From the NCBI GenBank assembly GCA_031296075.1, contig JARLGK010000112.1:1-41212 (forward strand): a DNA stretch of 41,212 nt, written 5' to 3'. Below, in pieces: positions 1 to 8,600 of the stretch. Position 1 is the first letter of the stretch. The number at the start of each line of letters is the position of its first letter. This stretch comes from Candidatus Acidiferrales bacterium. Its GTDB lineage: Bacteria; Acidobacteriota; Terriglobia; Acidiferrales; UBA7541. Position numbers and translations under genes: made by a program. The notes under the pieces are model-generated. The model made no database searches, was not told the origin of the DNA, and saw only the letters and a program-made list of their open reading frames with translations.

Positions 1-410
<410 letters not shown>

Positions 411-644
411 AAAACTTTCCTAACGCGTAGCGTTACCCTGAAGAGCCCGTTTTTTTCGGGCGTCGAAGGGCCGCAAAGAGGTTCCCTGAGAAGCCCCGAT
501 TTATCGGAGCGGCGAAGGGCCTCGCGGCGGAGGGAATGAAGCTTTTCCGCGAAATGCTACTCTCTAGCGGAATTTGCGGTTTATCCTACTTCCTTCAGTT
601 GCTCATCGAAACTCGCGCTTCAATCCGAGTTTCGATTTCCAGTT
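411..644 (+). other. 23S-5S internal transcribed spacer
   Basis: This spacer has no gene. It contains several dyads: a short GCCCG/CGGGC hairpin with a T-rich loop just after the 23S end, a hairpin around 547-583, and a perfect 11-bp inverted repeat (605-615 with 626-636) that ends eight bases before the 5S start. The last is well placed to be a pre-rRNA processing stem. That role is inferred from position only. Confidence 0.7.
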
Positions 645-763
<119 letters not shown>

Positions 764-771
764 TAAATCTC

Positions 772-811
772 AAAGGCCGGTCCGATTCGTCGGATCGGCC
801 TTTTTGTTTTT
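772..811 (+). terminator. rho-independent terminator of the rRNA operon
   Basis: A long stem (AAAGGCCGGTCCGA pairing with TCGGATCGGCCTTT, one G-U pair) with a TTCG tetraloop is followed by a T-rich run (about 800-811). It begins nine bases after the 5S gene, so it should end the rRNA transcript. Confidence 0.92.
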
Positions 812-835
812 CTAGTGCATAATGCTCGCTTCTAG

Positions 836-1258
836 ATGGTCCGCGAAACGAGCATCGGAGTGTGCGAACACTGTCACACGGAATTCTCTTATTACCTCGT
901 CCACAACGGCTTCAACGACAGTGCATACGCCTATTGCGACACCTGCGAGCAATGCACGATCCTCACCCGCTCGCACAAGCCGATACCCCCAGGAGCTGTG
1001 CTCAGTGTTTATCAGCGCATTTCAAATGATGTCGAATCGTTCCTCAAACCCTGTCCCTGCGGCGGGATGTTCAGGGCAGACGCCGACCCAAGATGCCCCC
1101 ATTGTCGTCAAGTCCTCTCTCCCGTCCTCGTGCGAAAGTATTTAGAGGGCAATGCCCCGGGAACGAAAAAGGGTTGGAAATGGCAGAACAATTGGAGCGG
1201 CATCTATTCGATTGTCATTGCCAACAAGTGTGTGAGTGACTGCTGGAAACTGCAATAG
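836..1258 (+). CDS. zinc-ribbon protein of unknown function
   Basis: The 140-residue protein has four cysteine pairs: CEHC near residue 10, CDTC/CEQC near 34-40, CPCG near 73 and CPHC near 87. This suggests two or more zinc-ribbon knuckles, so a metal-binding cytoplasmic protein is likely. There is no signal peptide or membrane segment, and the C-terminal 40 residues have no motif I know. The ATG lies only about 25 bases after the rRNA terminator and has no clear Shine-Dalgarno sequence. A -10-like CATAAT at 818-823 would put the transcript start almost on the start codon, so a leaderless message is possible. The specific function is unknown. Confidence 0.75.
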   Translation: MVRETSIGVCEHCHTEFSYYLVHNGFNDSAYAYCDTCEQCTILTRSHKPIPPGAVLSVYQRISNDVESFLKPCPCGGMFRADADPRCPHCRQVLSPVLVRKYLEGNAPGTKKGWKWQNNWSGIYSIVIANKCVSDCWKLQ

Positions 1259-1272
1259 CGTTTCGCAGACCG

Positions 1273-1800
1273 ATGAGCCCCCGCAAAGCAGAGCGGTTCC
1301 TGGCGACGATCTATCGAATCTGGATGATGCGACACGTGGATGTGCCTGATGAAATCGCGCGCCGCCTGCAGAAGCAAATGAGCGACGGCGACGGCGCGAG
1401 CAAACGCGGGAAGCGAGCGAAGCCGAAATACATTCCCGTCGTCGCCATCGTGAATGGCAAGAGCGCTCGCACCACTCTCGTCCCGGCTGGTGCGGGACGC
1501 TACCGGATGCAAATCAATACAGCGCTGCGCAAAGCGGCGCGCGCGGACGTGGGCGACGTGGTCAGCGTCGAGCTTCGCCTCGACCGCGAATCGCGCGAAC
1601 TCGCCGTCCCGGCCGACCTGCGTGCCGGACTGAAGCGCCATCCCAAGGCGTGGAAGGCATTCGAGGCACTCGGGCCGGGGCATCGTCGCCATATCATCCA
1701 GTGGTTTGATTCCACCAAGTCCGCCGCGGCGCGCGAGCGGCGACTCGACCGCGCCGTTGACCATCTTCTTGAGCGCGCGCTTCTCCGCAAATCGCCCTAG
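1273..1800 (+). CDS. DUF1905 / YdeI-OmpD-associated family protein
   Basis: This 175-residue soluble protein has the two parts expected of the family. An N-terminal beta-barrel-like DUF1905 region (about 30-105) includes an ARTTLVP...GRYR...LRKAA segment and GDVVSVEL. The C-terminal YdeI/OmpD-associated helical region (about 110-170) includes AFEALGPGHRRHIIQW and a basic RRLDRAVDHLLE helix. The C-terminal family is sometimes named for bacteriocin protection, but its biochemical role is not established. ATGs at 1324 and 1327 are alternative starts. The 1273 start keeps the hydrophobic first strand (FLATIYRIW). It starts 15 bases after the upstream gene and may be cotranscribed with it. Confidence 0.8.
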   Translation: MSPRKAERFLATIYRIWMMRHVDVPDEIARRLQKQMSDGDGASKRGKRAKPKYIPVVAIVNGKSARTTLVPAGAGRYRMQINTALRKAARADVGDVVSVELRLDRESRELAVPADLRAGLKRHPKAWKAFEALGPGHRRHIIQWFDSTKSAAARERRLDRAVDHLLERALLRKSP

Positions 1801-1867
1801 TCTGCTTCCTTGACTTCCCTGCCCCGCCGCGAACACAATCGCGCCCATCCTGCACTGGAGGCTTCTC

Positions 1868-2398
1868 ATGCGAACGAAACTGGCGATCCTCGCACTCGCA
1901 TTTCTGCTTCTCCCCGCGGTTCTGTCGCGACCTATTGGCGCGCAGGGCGGCAGCGCCACCGACGAAAAAGCGATCCGTGATGTCGAATCGCACTGGGAGA
2001 AAGCTTGGAACGACAATGACGTACCCGCTATGTCCCGCGATTTCGCGCCTGATGTGGACGCCATCAACCTCGCGGGCGAATGGTTCAAGGGGCGCGCGCC
2101 GTTCGCGCAGAGCCTCTCCGAATTGCATTCGGACAAAGCCAAGGGCAGCGTGTGGCAGACCGAACAGACCAGCGTGAAATTCCTGACTCCGGGAATCGCC
2201 GTCGTCCACGTTCTCGTCAACTCGCACGGCGAGCACAATCCCGACGGCTCGCTGCGGCCCGCGCGCCACGCCATTCTGACTCGCGTCGAGGTGAAGCGCG
2301 GCGGCCAATGGCTCATCGTCGCTTCGCAGGCCACTAACATCGTGCCGCGGGCATCGGCTTCTATGCCCGGCGCGCCCGGCGGAGCTTCAGGCCGGTAG
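1868..2398 (+). CDS. secreted SnoaL/DUF4440-like (NTF2 fold) protein
   Basis: The 176-residue protein starts with a signal peptide (MRTKLAILALAFLLLPAVL, with cleavage probably after AQG near residue 27). An NTF2-like domain of the SgcJ/DUF4440 type follows. Typical elements are an N-terminal helix (EKAIRDVESHWEKAWNDND), the D-x-D around residue 62 in the pocket segment, and late strands ending GQWLIVASQATNIV. Members of this fold bind or isomerise small molecules, but no substrate can be read from the sequence. The ATG is well supported by GGAG about seven bases upstream. The C-terminus is a disordered Gly/Pro/Ala tail. Confidence 0.85.
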   Translation: MRTKLAILALAFLLLPAVLSRPIGAQGGSATDEKAIRDVESHWEKAWNDNDVPAMSRDFAPDVDAINLAGEWFKGRAPFAQSLSELHSDKAKGSVWQTEQTSVKFLTPGIAVVHVLVNSHGEHNPDGSLRPARHAILTRVEVKRGGQWLIVASQATNIVPRASASMPGAPGGASGR

Positions 2399-2444
2399 AG
2401 TCGCTGCTTGCGGTGCGTCGTCCCGCTCAAGTAGGATTTCACCG

Positions 2445-3251
2445 ATGCGACGCGTGATTCTCTCTCTGCTGCTTCTCACCGCTGTGGCTGGACCTGTTTT
2501 CGCGCGACCCCAATCCCCTTCTCGTCCGCCGCAAAAGCCCGACTCCGACCGCTTCGGCATGACGTGTACGGAGATCCTGAAAATGACCTCGGCCGAATGG
2601 ATCGCGTACTTTCACGACAAGTCGCAGGCGCCCGCGCCCGACTCTACCGCCGGACTCGCGCGAGCGATTGCGGTATACGAGAAATGTTTTGACGCTCGAA
2701 CCGATAGCCTTGCTTCCGCGCTCGCGAAAAGCGGCAAGGGGCCCACGAAAGCCGCGCGGGCGGACTTCGCCGCATTTGAGGCATCCCTGAAAGACTTCGC
2801 CGCCAAGGCACTCGCCAACGCGCAGCCTCCCGCAGACAGCCAAAAGACAGCCTACGCCAGCCTCTACGAAAAACAGTTTCGCTACCAGTTCTATCAAGAT
2901 TACCAAGCGAAAATGGTGAAAGCCGTTAAGCCCGCTCCACCTGCGACGAAGCCTGTTGCCCCAGCAGCCGCCACGCCCCCGCCCGGCGCGGCCACGTCCA
3001 CTCCGCCGGCTCCAGCGACCGCGCAAGAACGCGTGCGTAGCGACGCCGATCCCGTTACCATGGCCAAGAATCGTTTCGGAAAACTTCTCGAGGTGCTCCC
3101 GGACGACAAGATACACGATCTCCACCGCGCCTTCGGCGAAGTCATCGGGCCGCATCACATCAGCGAGGCGACGCGGCTTGCCGTCTATCGTTACGCCATC
3201 TTCATTCTCGAGCCGCCTTCCGCCACGCCGTTTTCGCAACCGCCGTTTTGA
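2445..3251 (+). CDS. secreted hypothetical protein, Ala/Pro-rich linker
   Basis: The 268-residue product has a clear signal peptide (about residues 1-20, ending in VFA-R). A helical region with two cysteines follows (about 41 and 82: MTCTEILKMTS and EKCFDARTD). Next is an Ala/Pro-rich linker (about 165-200) and a final short helical domain (about 205-255). I do not recognise the family. Composition and the linker suggest a periplasmic or exported two-domain protein. It follows the DUF4440 gene by 46 bases on the same strand, so the two may share a transcript. Confidence 0.75.
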   Translation: MRRVILSLLLLTAVAGPVFARPQSPSRPPQKPDSDRFGMTCTEILKMTSAEWIAYFHDKSQAPAPDSTAGLARAIAVYEKCFDARTDSLASALAKSGKGPTKAARADFAAFEASLKDFAAKALANAQPPADSQKTAYASLYEKQFRYQFYQDYQAKMVKAVKPAPPATKPVAPAAATPPPGAATSTPPAPATAQERVRSDADPVTMAKNRFGKLLEVLPDDKIHDLHRAFGEVIGPHHISEATRLAVYRYAIFILEPPSATPFSQPPF

Positions 3252-3317
3252 TCGTCGCCGGGGAACCGGGCGTTGGAACTGGATTCCCCTCGCCGAATTC
3301 GGTTATAACTCCCTAGG

Positions 3318-4127
3318 ATGCCCGTCCCCGCAATCGTCGTTGAAAACCTCGAAAAGTTTTTCCCTCCCGCGCTCTCCGGCTGGCGCTCCCTGCTGCACCC
3401 TTTTGCCCCGGCAACCCAATGCGCGCTCGCCGGCGTCTCGTTCGTCGTCGATCGGGGAGAGGCGGTGGCCCTTGTCGGTCACAACGGCGCGGGGAAGACG
3501 ACTCTGATGCGCATTCTCGCGACGCTCGTTCTTCCGACGCGGGGGCGCGCGATGCTTGACGGCTTCGATGTCGCGAACGAACCCGGACACGCTCGCGAGC
3601 GCCTCGGCTACCACACCGGCGGAGATGAAGGATTCTACGGACGCCTCAGCGGGCGCGAAAACCTCGCCTTCTTCGCGGCCATGAACAATCTAACCGGCGC
3701 CGACGCGAGGGCAAGAATCGCCTCCGCTGCCGAATGGATGGGACTTGCGGACGATCTCGACCGCCAGATGCGCACCTATTCCACCGGCATGCGTCACAGC
3801 CTGGGCCTCGCCCGCGCGCTGCTGCATGGCCCGTCGGTCTTGCTGCTGGACGAGCCCACGCGCAGCCTCGACCCGCTCGCCGCGGCGGATTTTCGCCGCC
3901 TGCTGAAGGACGACATCGTGCGCCGGCGCGGCACCACGCTGCTCTTTGCCTCGCATACGCTCGCCGAGGTCGAGAAGATTGCCGACCGTGTCGTCCTCCT
4001 CGACCATGGAAAAATGATTGCGTGCGATTCCCCGCTCGGGCTGCGCGTCTCTACCGGCACGCCCACCCTCGAGGCGGCGATTGGCCACATCCTGCGACCG
4101 GGAACAACCGCCGGGGGCTCGCGATGA
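3318..4127 (+). CDS. ABC transporter ATP-binding protein
   Basis: The 269-residue ATPase is complete. It has Walker A GHNGAGKTT near residue 54, an ABC signature YSTGMRHSLGLARAL near 155, Walker B VLLLDEP near 175, and a late switch histidine (FASHTL near 213). The order and length fit the DrrA/NatA-type subfamily, which energises two-component export or permease systems. It overlaps the permease gene by four bases (ATGA at 4124-4127), so the two are translationally coupled. The exported substrate cannot be assigned from sequence. Confidence 0.95.
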   Translation: MPVPAIVVENLEKFFPPALSGWRSLLHPFAPATQCALAGVSFVVDRGEAVALVGHNGAGKTTLMRILATLVLPTRGRAMLDGFDVANEPGHARERLGYHTGGDEGFYGRLSGRENLAFFAAMNNLTGADARARIASAAEWMGLADDLDRQMRTYSTGMRHSLGLARALLHGPSVLLLDEPTRSLDPLAAADFRRLLKDDIVRRRGTTLLFASHTLAEVEKIADRVVLLDHGKMIACDSPLGLRVSTGTPTLEAAIGHILRPGTTAGGSR

Positions 4128-4945
4128 ACACGATGCGCACGCTCCGCAAAATTGCCGCATTCTTCTGGCGCGACTTCCTGATCGCGCGCGGCTATCGCTT
4201 GGCTCTCGTGGCGCAAACCGTCGAAGAGCTTTTCGGCGTGGCGACGTTCTTTTACCTTTCGCGTTTCGTGGATAGCCCGCAGTTGGAGCGCGCCCTGCCG
4301 GCCGGGCGAAGCTACTTCACCTTCGCGCTCGTGGGGTTTGCGTTCTTCGACTATCTCAGCGTCTCCATGACCGCATTCGATTCCAGCCTGGAAGAGGCGC
4401 GCCAGAACCGCACCCTCGAAGCGCTTCTCGTCACCCAAACGCCTCTTCCGGTGATCATCGCGGGCTCGGCCGTCTATCCATTCGTGGCGCTCGCGCTGCG
4501 AACCTGCGTCTATCTCGGGCTGGGAGCAATTTTCTTTGGTTTTGCGCCGCGCGGGGCGAACTGGTTCGGGGCGCTGGCCATTCTTCTGGCTTCGATTCTC
4601 GCGTTCGCTGGGCTCGGAATACTCTCAGCGAGCTATCAGATTCTCTTCAAGCGCGGAAATCCCGCGAAATGGATTGTCCTGGGTGTCTCGAGCCTGGTGA
4701 GCGGGATGATGTATCCGGTCTCGGTGCTGCCCGGACCGTTGCAAATGCTCGCGCGGATGATTCCGGTGACGTACTCGCTTGAGGGGATGCGCGCCGCGCT
4801 CCTCGCCGGGGCGGGCTGGGGTCAACTTTGGCCGTCGCTCGTGGCACTGCTGGCGTTCGCGGCGGTTCTGATTCCGCTCTCGTTCGCGGTGTTTGGCTGG
4901 GCGCTGCGCCGCACGAAGATCACGGGCACGCTCACCCACATCTGA
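4124..4945 (+). CDS. ABC-2 type transporter permease
   Basis: The 273-residue membrane protein partners the preceding ATPase. It has about six hydrophobic segments (for example near residues 18-40, 62-85, 105-130, 140-165, 175-200 and 240-262) and the ABC-2 style motif SLEEARQNRTLEALLVTQTPL. That motif corresponds to the cytoplasmic coupling region of exporters of this class. I chose the ATG at 4124 because it overlaps the ATPase stop codon and gives a normal N-terminus; longer readings in the same frame merely run through the ATPase gene. Likely role: export of a lipid, polysaccharide, drug or ion; substrate unknown. Confidence 0.92.
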   Translation: MNTMRTLRKIAAFFWRDFLIARGYRLALVAQTVEELFGVATFFYLSRFVDSPQLERALPAGRSYFTFALVGFAFFDYLSVSMTAFDSSLEEARQNRTLEALLVTQTPLPVIIAGSAVYPFVALALRTCVYLGLGAIFFGFAPRGANWFGALAILLASILAFAGLGILSASYQILFKRGNPAKWIVLGVSSLVSGMMYPVSVLPGPLQMLARMIPVTYSLEGMRAALLAGAGWGQLWPSLVALLAFAAVLIPLSFAVFGWALRRTKITGTLTHI

Positions 4946-4954
4946 CGAATCTCG

Positions 4955-6481
4955 TTACCGGCCCTGGAATCTCTCCAGTATCTGGGCCTGCGTTTCCGCC
5001 TTATCCAGATATTCCTTGGCCTGCGCGCCGTCTCCGTTTCGCAGCGCCGTCTGGGCCCTCGATAGATTGATTTGCATCATTTGCTCGGCCTGAACGATGT
5101 CTCCGCGCAGTCCATATCCCTGGGCCTGCTGCGCGCGCTTCAAATTATCCAGGCTTTGCGAAATTGCGGCCGAACGCGCCTCCAGCTGATCCGATTGCTG
5201 CTCGGCTTCCTTGAGCAACGCGGCTTTCCGAGCGGCCTCTTCCCGCGCCTTCTTCTCCGCCTCCCGTCGAGCGGCGGCAACGGCGGGATCCTCTTGAGGC
5301 CGCGCAGCAACGACGGGCGCGGCATCCGCCGGTACGGCGTCTGGCGGCGGAGCCGAGATGTCCACGGGAGCATCCGCAGGTTGCGTGACGGGCTGTGCAA
5401 CAGTGGAACCCGCGCTCGCGTGGGTCTTGATTATGCGCGGAACATAGAAACCCGCAGCGAAGAGAATGGCCACGACGATCAATCCGCCGAGGACCATGTA
5501 AACGCCCCGGCTGCTGCTTCGGTGTGCGGCGTTTGATTCGGCGGCCACCGCCATCGGAACGGTCGCCTGAACCGGAACTTGCGCCGCGGAAACCGCCGGC
5601 GCTCCTTGCGGCACGCGTACGGTGCCGGGAATAGGACTCACGAATCCCGCCGCACCGGTCGGCATCACAGTCTTCAACGCATTCGAAAAGGCCTCCGCGG
5701 ACTGGAATCGATCTTTCGGGTCCTTAGCCATCGCCATCAGGACGATGTCGCTCAGCCCCTGGGGCAGATCCGGACGCACCACGATAGGAGCTTGCGGCGT
5801 CTCCTGAAGGTGCGCCGACATCACCGAGTAATTGCTGTGGCCCCGGAACGGAAGTTGCCCGGTGACCATCTCGTAGAGCGACACACCCATGGAATACAAA
5901 TCGGAGCGCTGATCCACGGGCTCGCCCCTCACCTGCTCGGGCGACATATAATTAAGCGATCCGAGCGTCGTGCCCGTGACCGTCATGCCGGCCTCGTTGT
6001 TCGGGCGCGCGATGCCGAAATCCATCAGCTTTACCACGCCCTGGGGCGTCAGCATCATGTTGCCGGGCTTGACGTCCCGGTGGATCACGTTCAATTTGTG
6101 CGCGTAGCTCAGGGCGCCAAGCAGTTGGTCGGAGTAGTTCACTGCATCCGCGGGCGCAATCGGACCCTGCTGCAGGCGGGAGGCCAGCGTGACACCGTCC
6201 ACATACTCCATCATCATGACGAGTTGGTTGTCCATCGTCAGCGCAGTGTTCAGCGCGGCGATGTTGGGATGATTCAAGCTCGCCAGGAGCTTGATTTCGC
6301 GAAGAAATCGGTCGGCGAGTTCCTTTTGGACGGCAAGGTTTGCCAGAAGAACCTTCATCGCCTCGACGCGGTCCGAAATCACGTTCCGAACCTTGTAAAC
6401 CTTCCCCATTCCTCCGACGCCGAGTACTCCGAGGATTTCGTAGTCACCAATTCGCTGCCCGGGGACGAAATCGTCGCTCAT
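4955..6481 (-). CDS. transmembrane serine/threonine protein kinase (PknB type)
   Basis: The 508-residue protein begins with a complete Hanks-type kinase domain (about 14-275). It has the glycine loop GVGGMGKVY near 21-29, catalytic Lys in AMKVL near 43, HRDVKPGN near 137, DFGIA near 157, and an SPEQ segment near 181. A Pro/Ala/Val-rich juxtamembrane stretch and one membrane helix (about 328-348) follow. The outer part is Ala/Glu-rich and probably coiled-coil, without PASTA repeats, so the sensor region is unusual. The start has an excellent ribosome site (AAGGAG eight bases upstream). It probably phosphorylates cytoplasmic targets; no cognate substrate or phosphatase lies next to it. Confidence 0.95.
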   Translation of the reverse strand: MSDDFVPGQRIGDYEILGVLGVGGMGKVYKVRNVISDRVEAMKVLLANLAVQKELADRFLREIKLLASLNHPNIAALNTALTMDNQLVMMMEYVDGVTLASRLQQGPIAPADAVNYSDQLLGALSYAHKLNVIHRDVKPGNMMLTPQGVVKLMDFGIARPNNEAGMTVTGTTLGSLNYMSPEQVRGEPVDQRSDLYSMGVSLYEMVTGQLPFRGHSNYSVMSAHLQETPQAPIVVRPDLPQGLSDIVLMAMAKDPKDRFQSAEAFSNALKTVMPTGAAGFVSPIPGTVRVPQGAPAVSAAQVPVQATVPMAVAAESNAAHRSSSRGVYMVLGGLIVVAILFAAGFYVPRIIKTHASAGSTVAQPVTQPADAPVDISAPPPDAVPADAAPVVAARPQEDPAVAAARREAEKKAREEAARKAALLKEAEQQSDQLEARSAAISQSLDNLKRAQQAQGYGLRGDIVQAEQMMQINLSRAQTALRNGDGAQAKEYLDKAETQAQILERFQGR

Positions 6482-6544
6482 TGAGGAACTCCTTTTGACC
6501 GTCTGATTGGCGGATTCTATCCGGAGGGACGGTCCCGGGCAACA

Positions 6545-6916
6545 CTATTTCGATTGGGAGGGAGAGGCCTGGCCCGGTGTGCTGGATTCCGCGCGCAACA
6601 GGCGCGCGACGAGTTTTTCCACGCGGGATGCGTCTTGCGCGCTGAGTTCGATGAATTGAACGCCCATCCCCTCGCCTGGAACTACGTTTCGTACCACGGC
6701 GCGGCTGCGAATTTCGCCCTCAGGTACGGACATCAAAAGAGTGACCTCGCTGCCCAGAGCCAGTGGCGTAGGCGTGGCTACGAACAGCCCTCCCACATTC
6801 AGGTCGCGGACCCGCGAGACGTTCTGCTGTTTACCATCTTGCCAAGCAACCCATACACCCTTCGGCGTCGCAATTCGCTGGTAGCGCCGGTCGGCCTTCG
6901 AACTTCCCTTTGCCAT
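6545..6916 (-). CDS. PilZ domain protein
   Basis: The product is 123 residues from the chosen start (MAKGSSKADRR). It shows the two c-di-GMP-binding signatures of PilZ: an RxxxR motif (RRYQR near residue 10) and D-x-N-x-x-G (DLNVGG near 42). The remaining strands of the barrel end in GMGVQFIELS. I prefer the ATG at 6916 over an upstream in-frame ATG at 6973. PilZ proteins usually begin shortly before RxxxR, and a GGGAG lies upstream of 6916. The kinase gene follows 63 bases downstream on the same strand, so a c-di-GMP sensor and a Ser/Thr kinase may be expressed together. Confidence 0.9.
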   Translation of the reverse strand: MAKGSSKADRRYQRIATPKGVWVAWQDGKQQNVSRVRDLNVGGLFVATPTPLALGSEVTLLMSVPEGEIRSRAVVRNVVPGEGMGVQFIELSAQDASRVEKLVARLLRAESSTPGQASPSQSK

Positions 6917-7447
6917 CGGACGAGAAACTCCCAGAGAGTAACAACGTATAATGCCGGCGGATAGCAAATCCATCCCGCCTCACTTCTCGACAACGCCGCT
7001 CCACCACATCATACCAATCGCGTCGGCCTGCAAGCGGGTCATTTCGCTCGCGCTTTCAAAACGAAGCCGCTCCTCATGCCTGGCCTTGCGTGCCAATTTA
7101 CTTCCGTCACATCCACAGGCGCTCACTCTTGCATTGAGATTCCCGCGTATTAAGATTGATCCCGTGCGCGCGATGATCGAACTCAGTCACGGTTCAGGCG
7201 CCCTGCGAAGAGCTGTGGATTCATCCGCCGGCTCGCGCTTGGGCGCGCCAGGCCAACATTCGTGGCATCCGCAACCGCACCCAATTGACACACTGTGTCG
7301 AGCAAAAATCGGCGTAAGTCACTCACAACAAAGGCTTGCGGCCTGCTTTACTCGACACAGAAAACAAGAATCCCCCGCTGCCGCGCAGAGCTTGTCGCAC
7401 CGCATCGTGTACACTAGATGTTTGCCGCGGGCGCGAGGCGACCAACC
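6917..7447. other. divergent intergenic region with repeat and dyads
   Basis: This gap separates the leftward PilZ gene from the rightward aminotransferase gene. An open frame runs across it, but its product (Ser/His/Arg-rich, no motif) looks accidental. The gap holds the first copy of a 73-nt repeat (7287-7359). Inside that is a 13-nt palindrome GACACACTGTGTC (7287-7299) and an inverted pair TGTGTCGAG/CTCGACACA (7294-7302 with 7351-7359). A consensus TTGACA occurs at 7285-7290 but has no good -10 at normal spacing. I see no convincing RNA gene. Confidence 0.5.
7287..7359 (+). repeat. 73-nt intergenic repeat, copy 1
   Basis: This matches, without gaps and over exactly the same length, the reverse complement of 18753-18825 (about 47 of 73 bases by hand count). 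Identity is concentrated in blocks: the GACACAC left end, a 12-base core TCGGCGTAAGTC, AACAAAG, GCGG, and the GACACA right end. The blocky pattern suggests a conserved structure or binding array. Its nature is unknown. Confidence 0.55.
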
Positions 7448-8569
7448 ATGAAGGTTCCTGTTCTCGATCTGAAGGCCGAATACGCAGAGTTGCGGGATGA
7501 AATCCTGCCTGCAATCGATCGCGTTTGTTTGAATTCCTCGTTCGTTCTCGGAGAAGAAGTCGAAGCGTTCGAACGGGAATTCGCTGATTTCTGCGGGACC
7601 AAGCACTGCGTCGCGCTCAGCACCGGAACGGCGGCGCTTCACCTCGGCTTGCTCGCACTCGGCGTTCAGACCGACGACGAAGTCATCACCAGCCCCAACA
7701 CCTTCCTCGCCACCGCCGAAGCGATTACCTATTGCGGCGCCGTGCCCGTCTTCGTGGATATCGACCCGGCGACAGACAATCTCGATCCGAATCTCATCGA
7801 GCGAGCGATCACGCCCCGCACCCGTGCCATCCTGCCGGTTCATCTATACGGTCGTCCCGCCGATATGGACCCGATTCGCGAAATCGCCGCGCGGCACAAC
7901 ATCCGGATTCTTGAGGACGCGGCGCAGGCGCACGGAGCACGCTACCGTGGCCGGCGCGCCGGGGGACTTGGCCACGCGGCCGCGTTCAGTTTTTATCCCA
8001 CCAAGAATCTTGGGGCCTACGGCGAGGGAGGTGCGTTAACAACCGATGACGACCAGATCGCCAAATTCGTGCGCGCCGCCCGCAACCACGGCCAAACCGC
8101 CCGCTACGAGCACGAGTTCGTCGGTTACAACTGCCGCATGCACGGATTCCAAGGGGCCGTGCTGAGGATCAAGCTGCGCCACCTCTATGCCTGGACCAAA
8201 CGGAGGCAGGAAATCGCGCGTGAGTACCGCCACTCGCTCGCCGGCGCCCGCCTCGATTTCCCCGTGGACGATCCGCGCGACGAGTGCGTTTACCATCAGT
8301 TCGTCATCTATGTGGGCAATCGCAATTCGGTGGTCTCGCAGCTTGCTGCGCGAGAGATCGAAACCGTGGTGCACTATCCGAAGCCCGTGCATCTGCAGCC
8401 TGCGTATTCATCCCTCGGGGTTCCGCCCGGAACCTTTCCCCGCGCGGAGCGCGCCTGCGACCGCGTGTTGAGCCTTCCGGTGCACCCCCGGTTAACGGCC
8501 GAGCAAGTTGCCTTTGTATCGAGTTCGGTGCGGGAAGCGGCGGGAGAAAAGCAGGCTTCGGCCGGCTGA
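7448..8569 (+). CDS. DegT/DnrJ/EryC1/StrS family aminotransferase
   Basis: The 373-residue enzyme is a PLP-dependent sugar aminotransferase of the ArnB/WecE/DesV class, which transfers an amino group to a nucleotide-linked keto-sugar. Family features are the N-terminal VPVLDLKAEY, the cofactor-contact segment ALSTGTAALHL near 55, EDAAQAHGA near 155, and the Schiff-base lysine in YPTKNLGAYGEGG near 183. The ATG at 7448 is preferred to one at 7418 because it has GAGG upstream and gives the standard N-terminus. The likely pathway is a cell-surface polysaccharide or glycan modification, but no other sugar gene is adjacent, so the substrate is open. Confidence 0.93.
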   Translation: MKVPVLDLKAEYAELRDEILPAIDRVCLNSSFVLGEEVEAFEREFADFCGTKHCVALSTGTAALHLGLLALGVQTDDEVITSPNTFLATAEAITYCGAVPVFVDIDPATDNLDPNLIERAITPRTRAILPVHLYGRPADMDPIREIAARHNIRILEDAAQAHGARYRGRRAGGLGHAAAFSFYPTKNLGAYGEGGALTTDDDQIAKFVRAARNHGQTARYEHEFVGYNCRMHGFQGAVLRIKLRHLYAWTKRRQEIAREYRHSLAGARLDFPVDDPRDECVYHQFVIYVGNRNSVVSQLAAREIETVVHYPKPVHLQPAYSSLGVPPGTFPRAERACDRVLSLPVHPRLTAEQVAFVSSSVREAAGEKQASAG

Positions 8570-8600
8570 TTCGATTGCGAAATGGCCCGCTCGCCGGCGG

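Noticed and set aside
1204-2442. A 412-codon minus-strand frame
   Set aside because: It is antisense to two clear plus-strand genes (DUF1905-type and secreted NTF2-fold) and is Arg/Ser/Ala-rich without motifs, as expected in GC-rich DNA.
6951-7451. A 166-codon plus-strand frame in the gap before the aminotransferase
   Set aside because: No ribosome site and no motif; it overlaps the start of the real gene and the repeat element.
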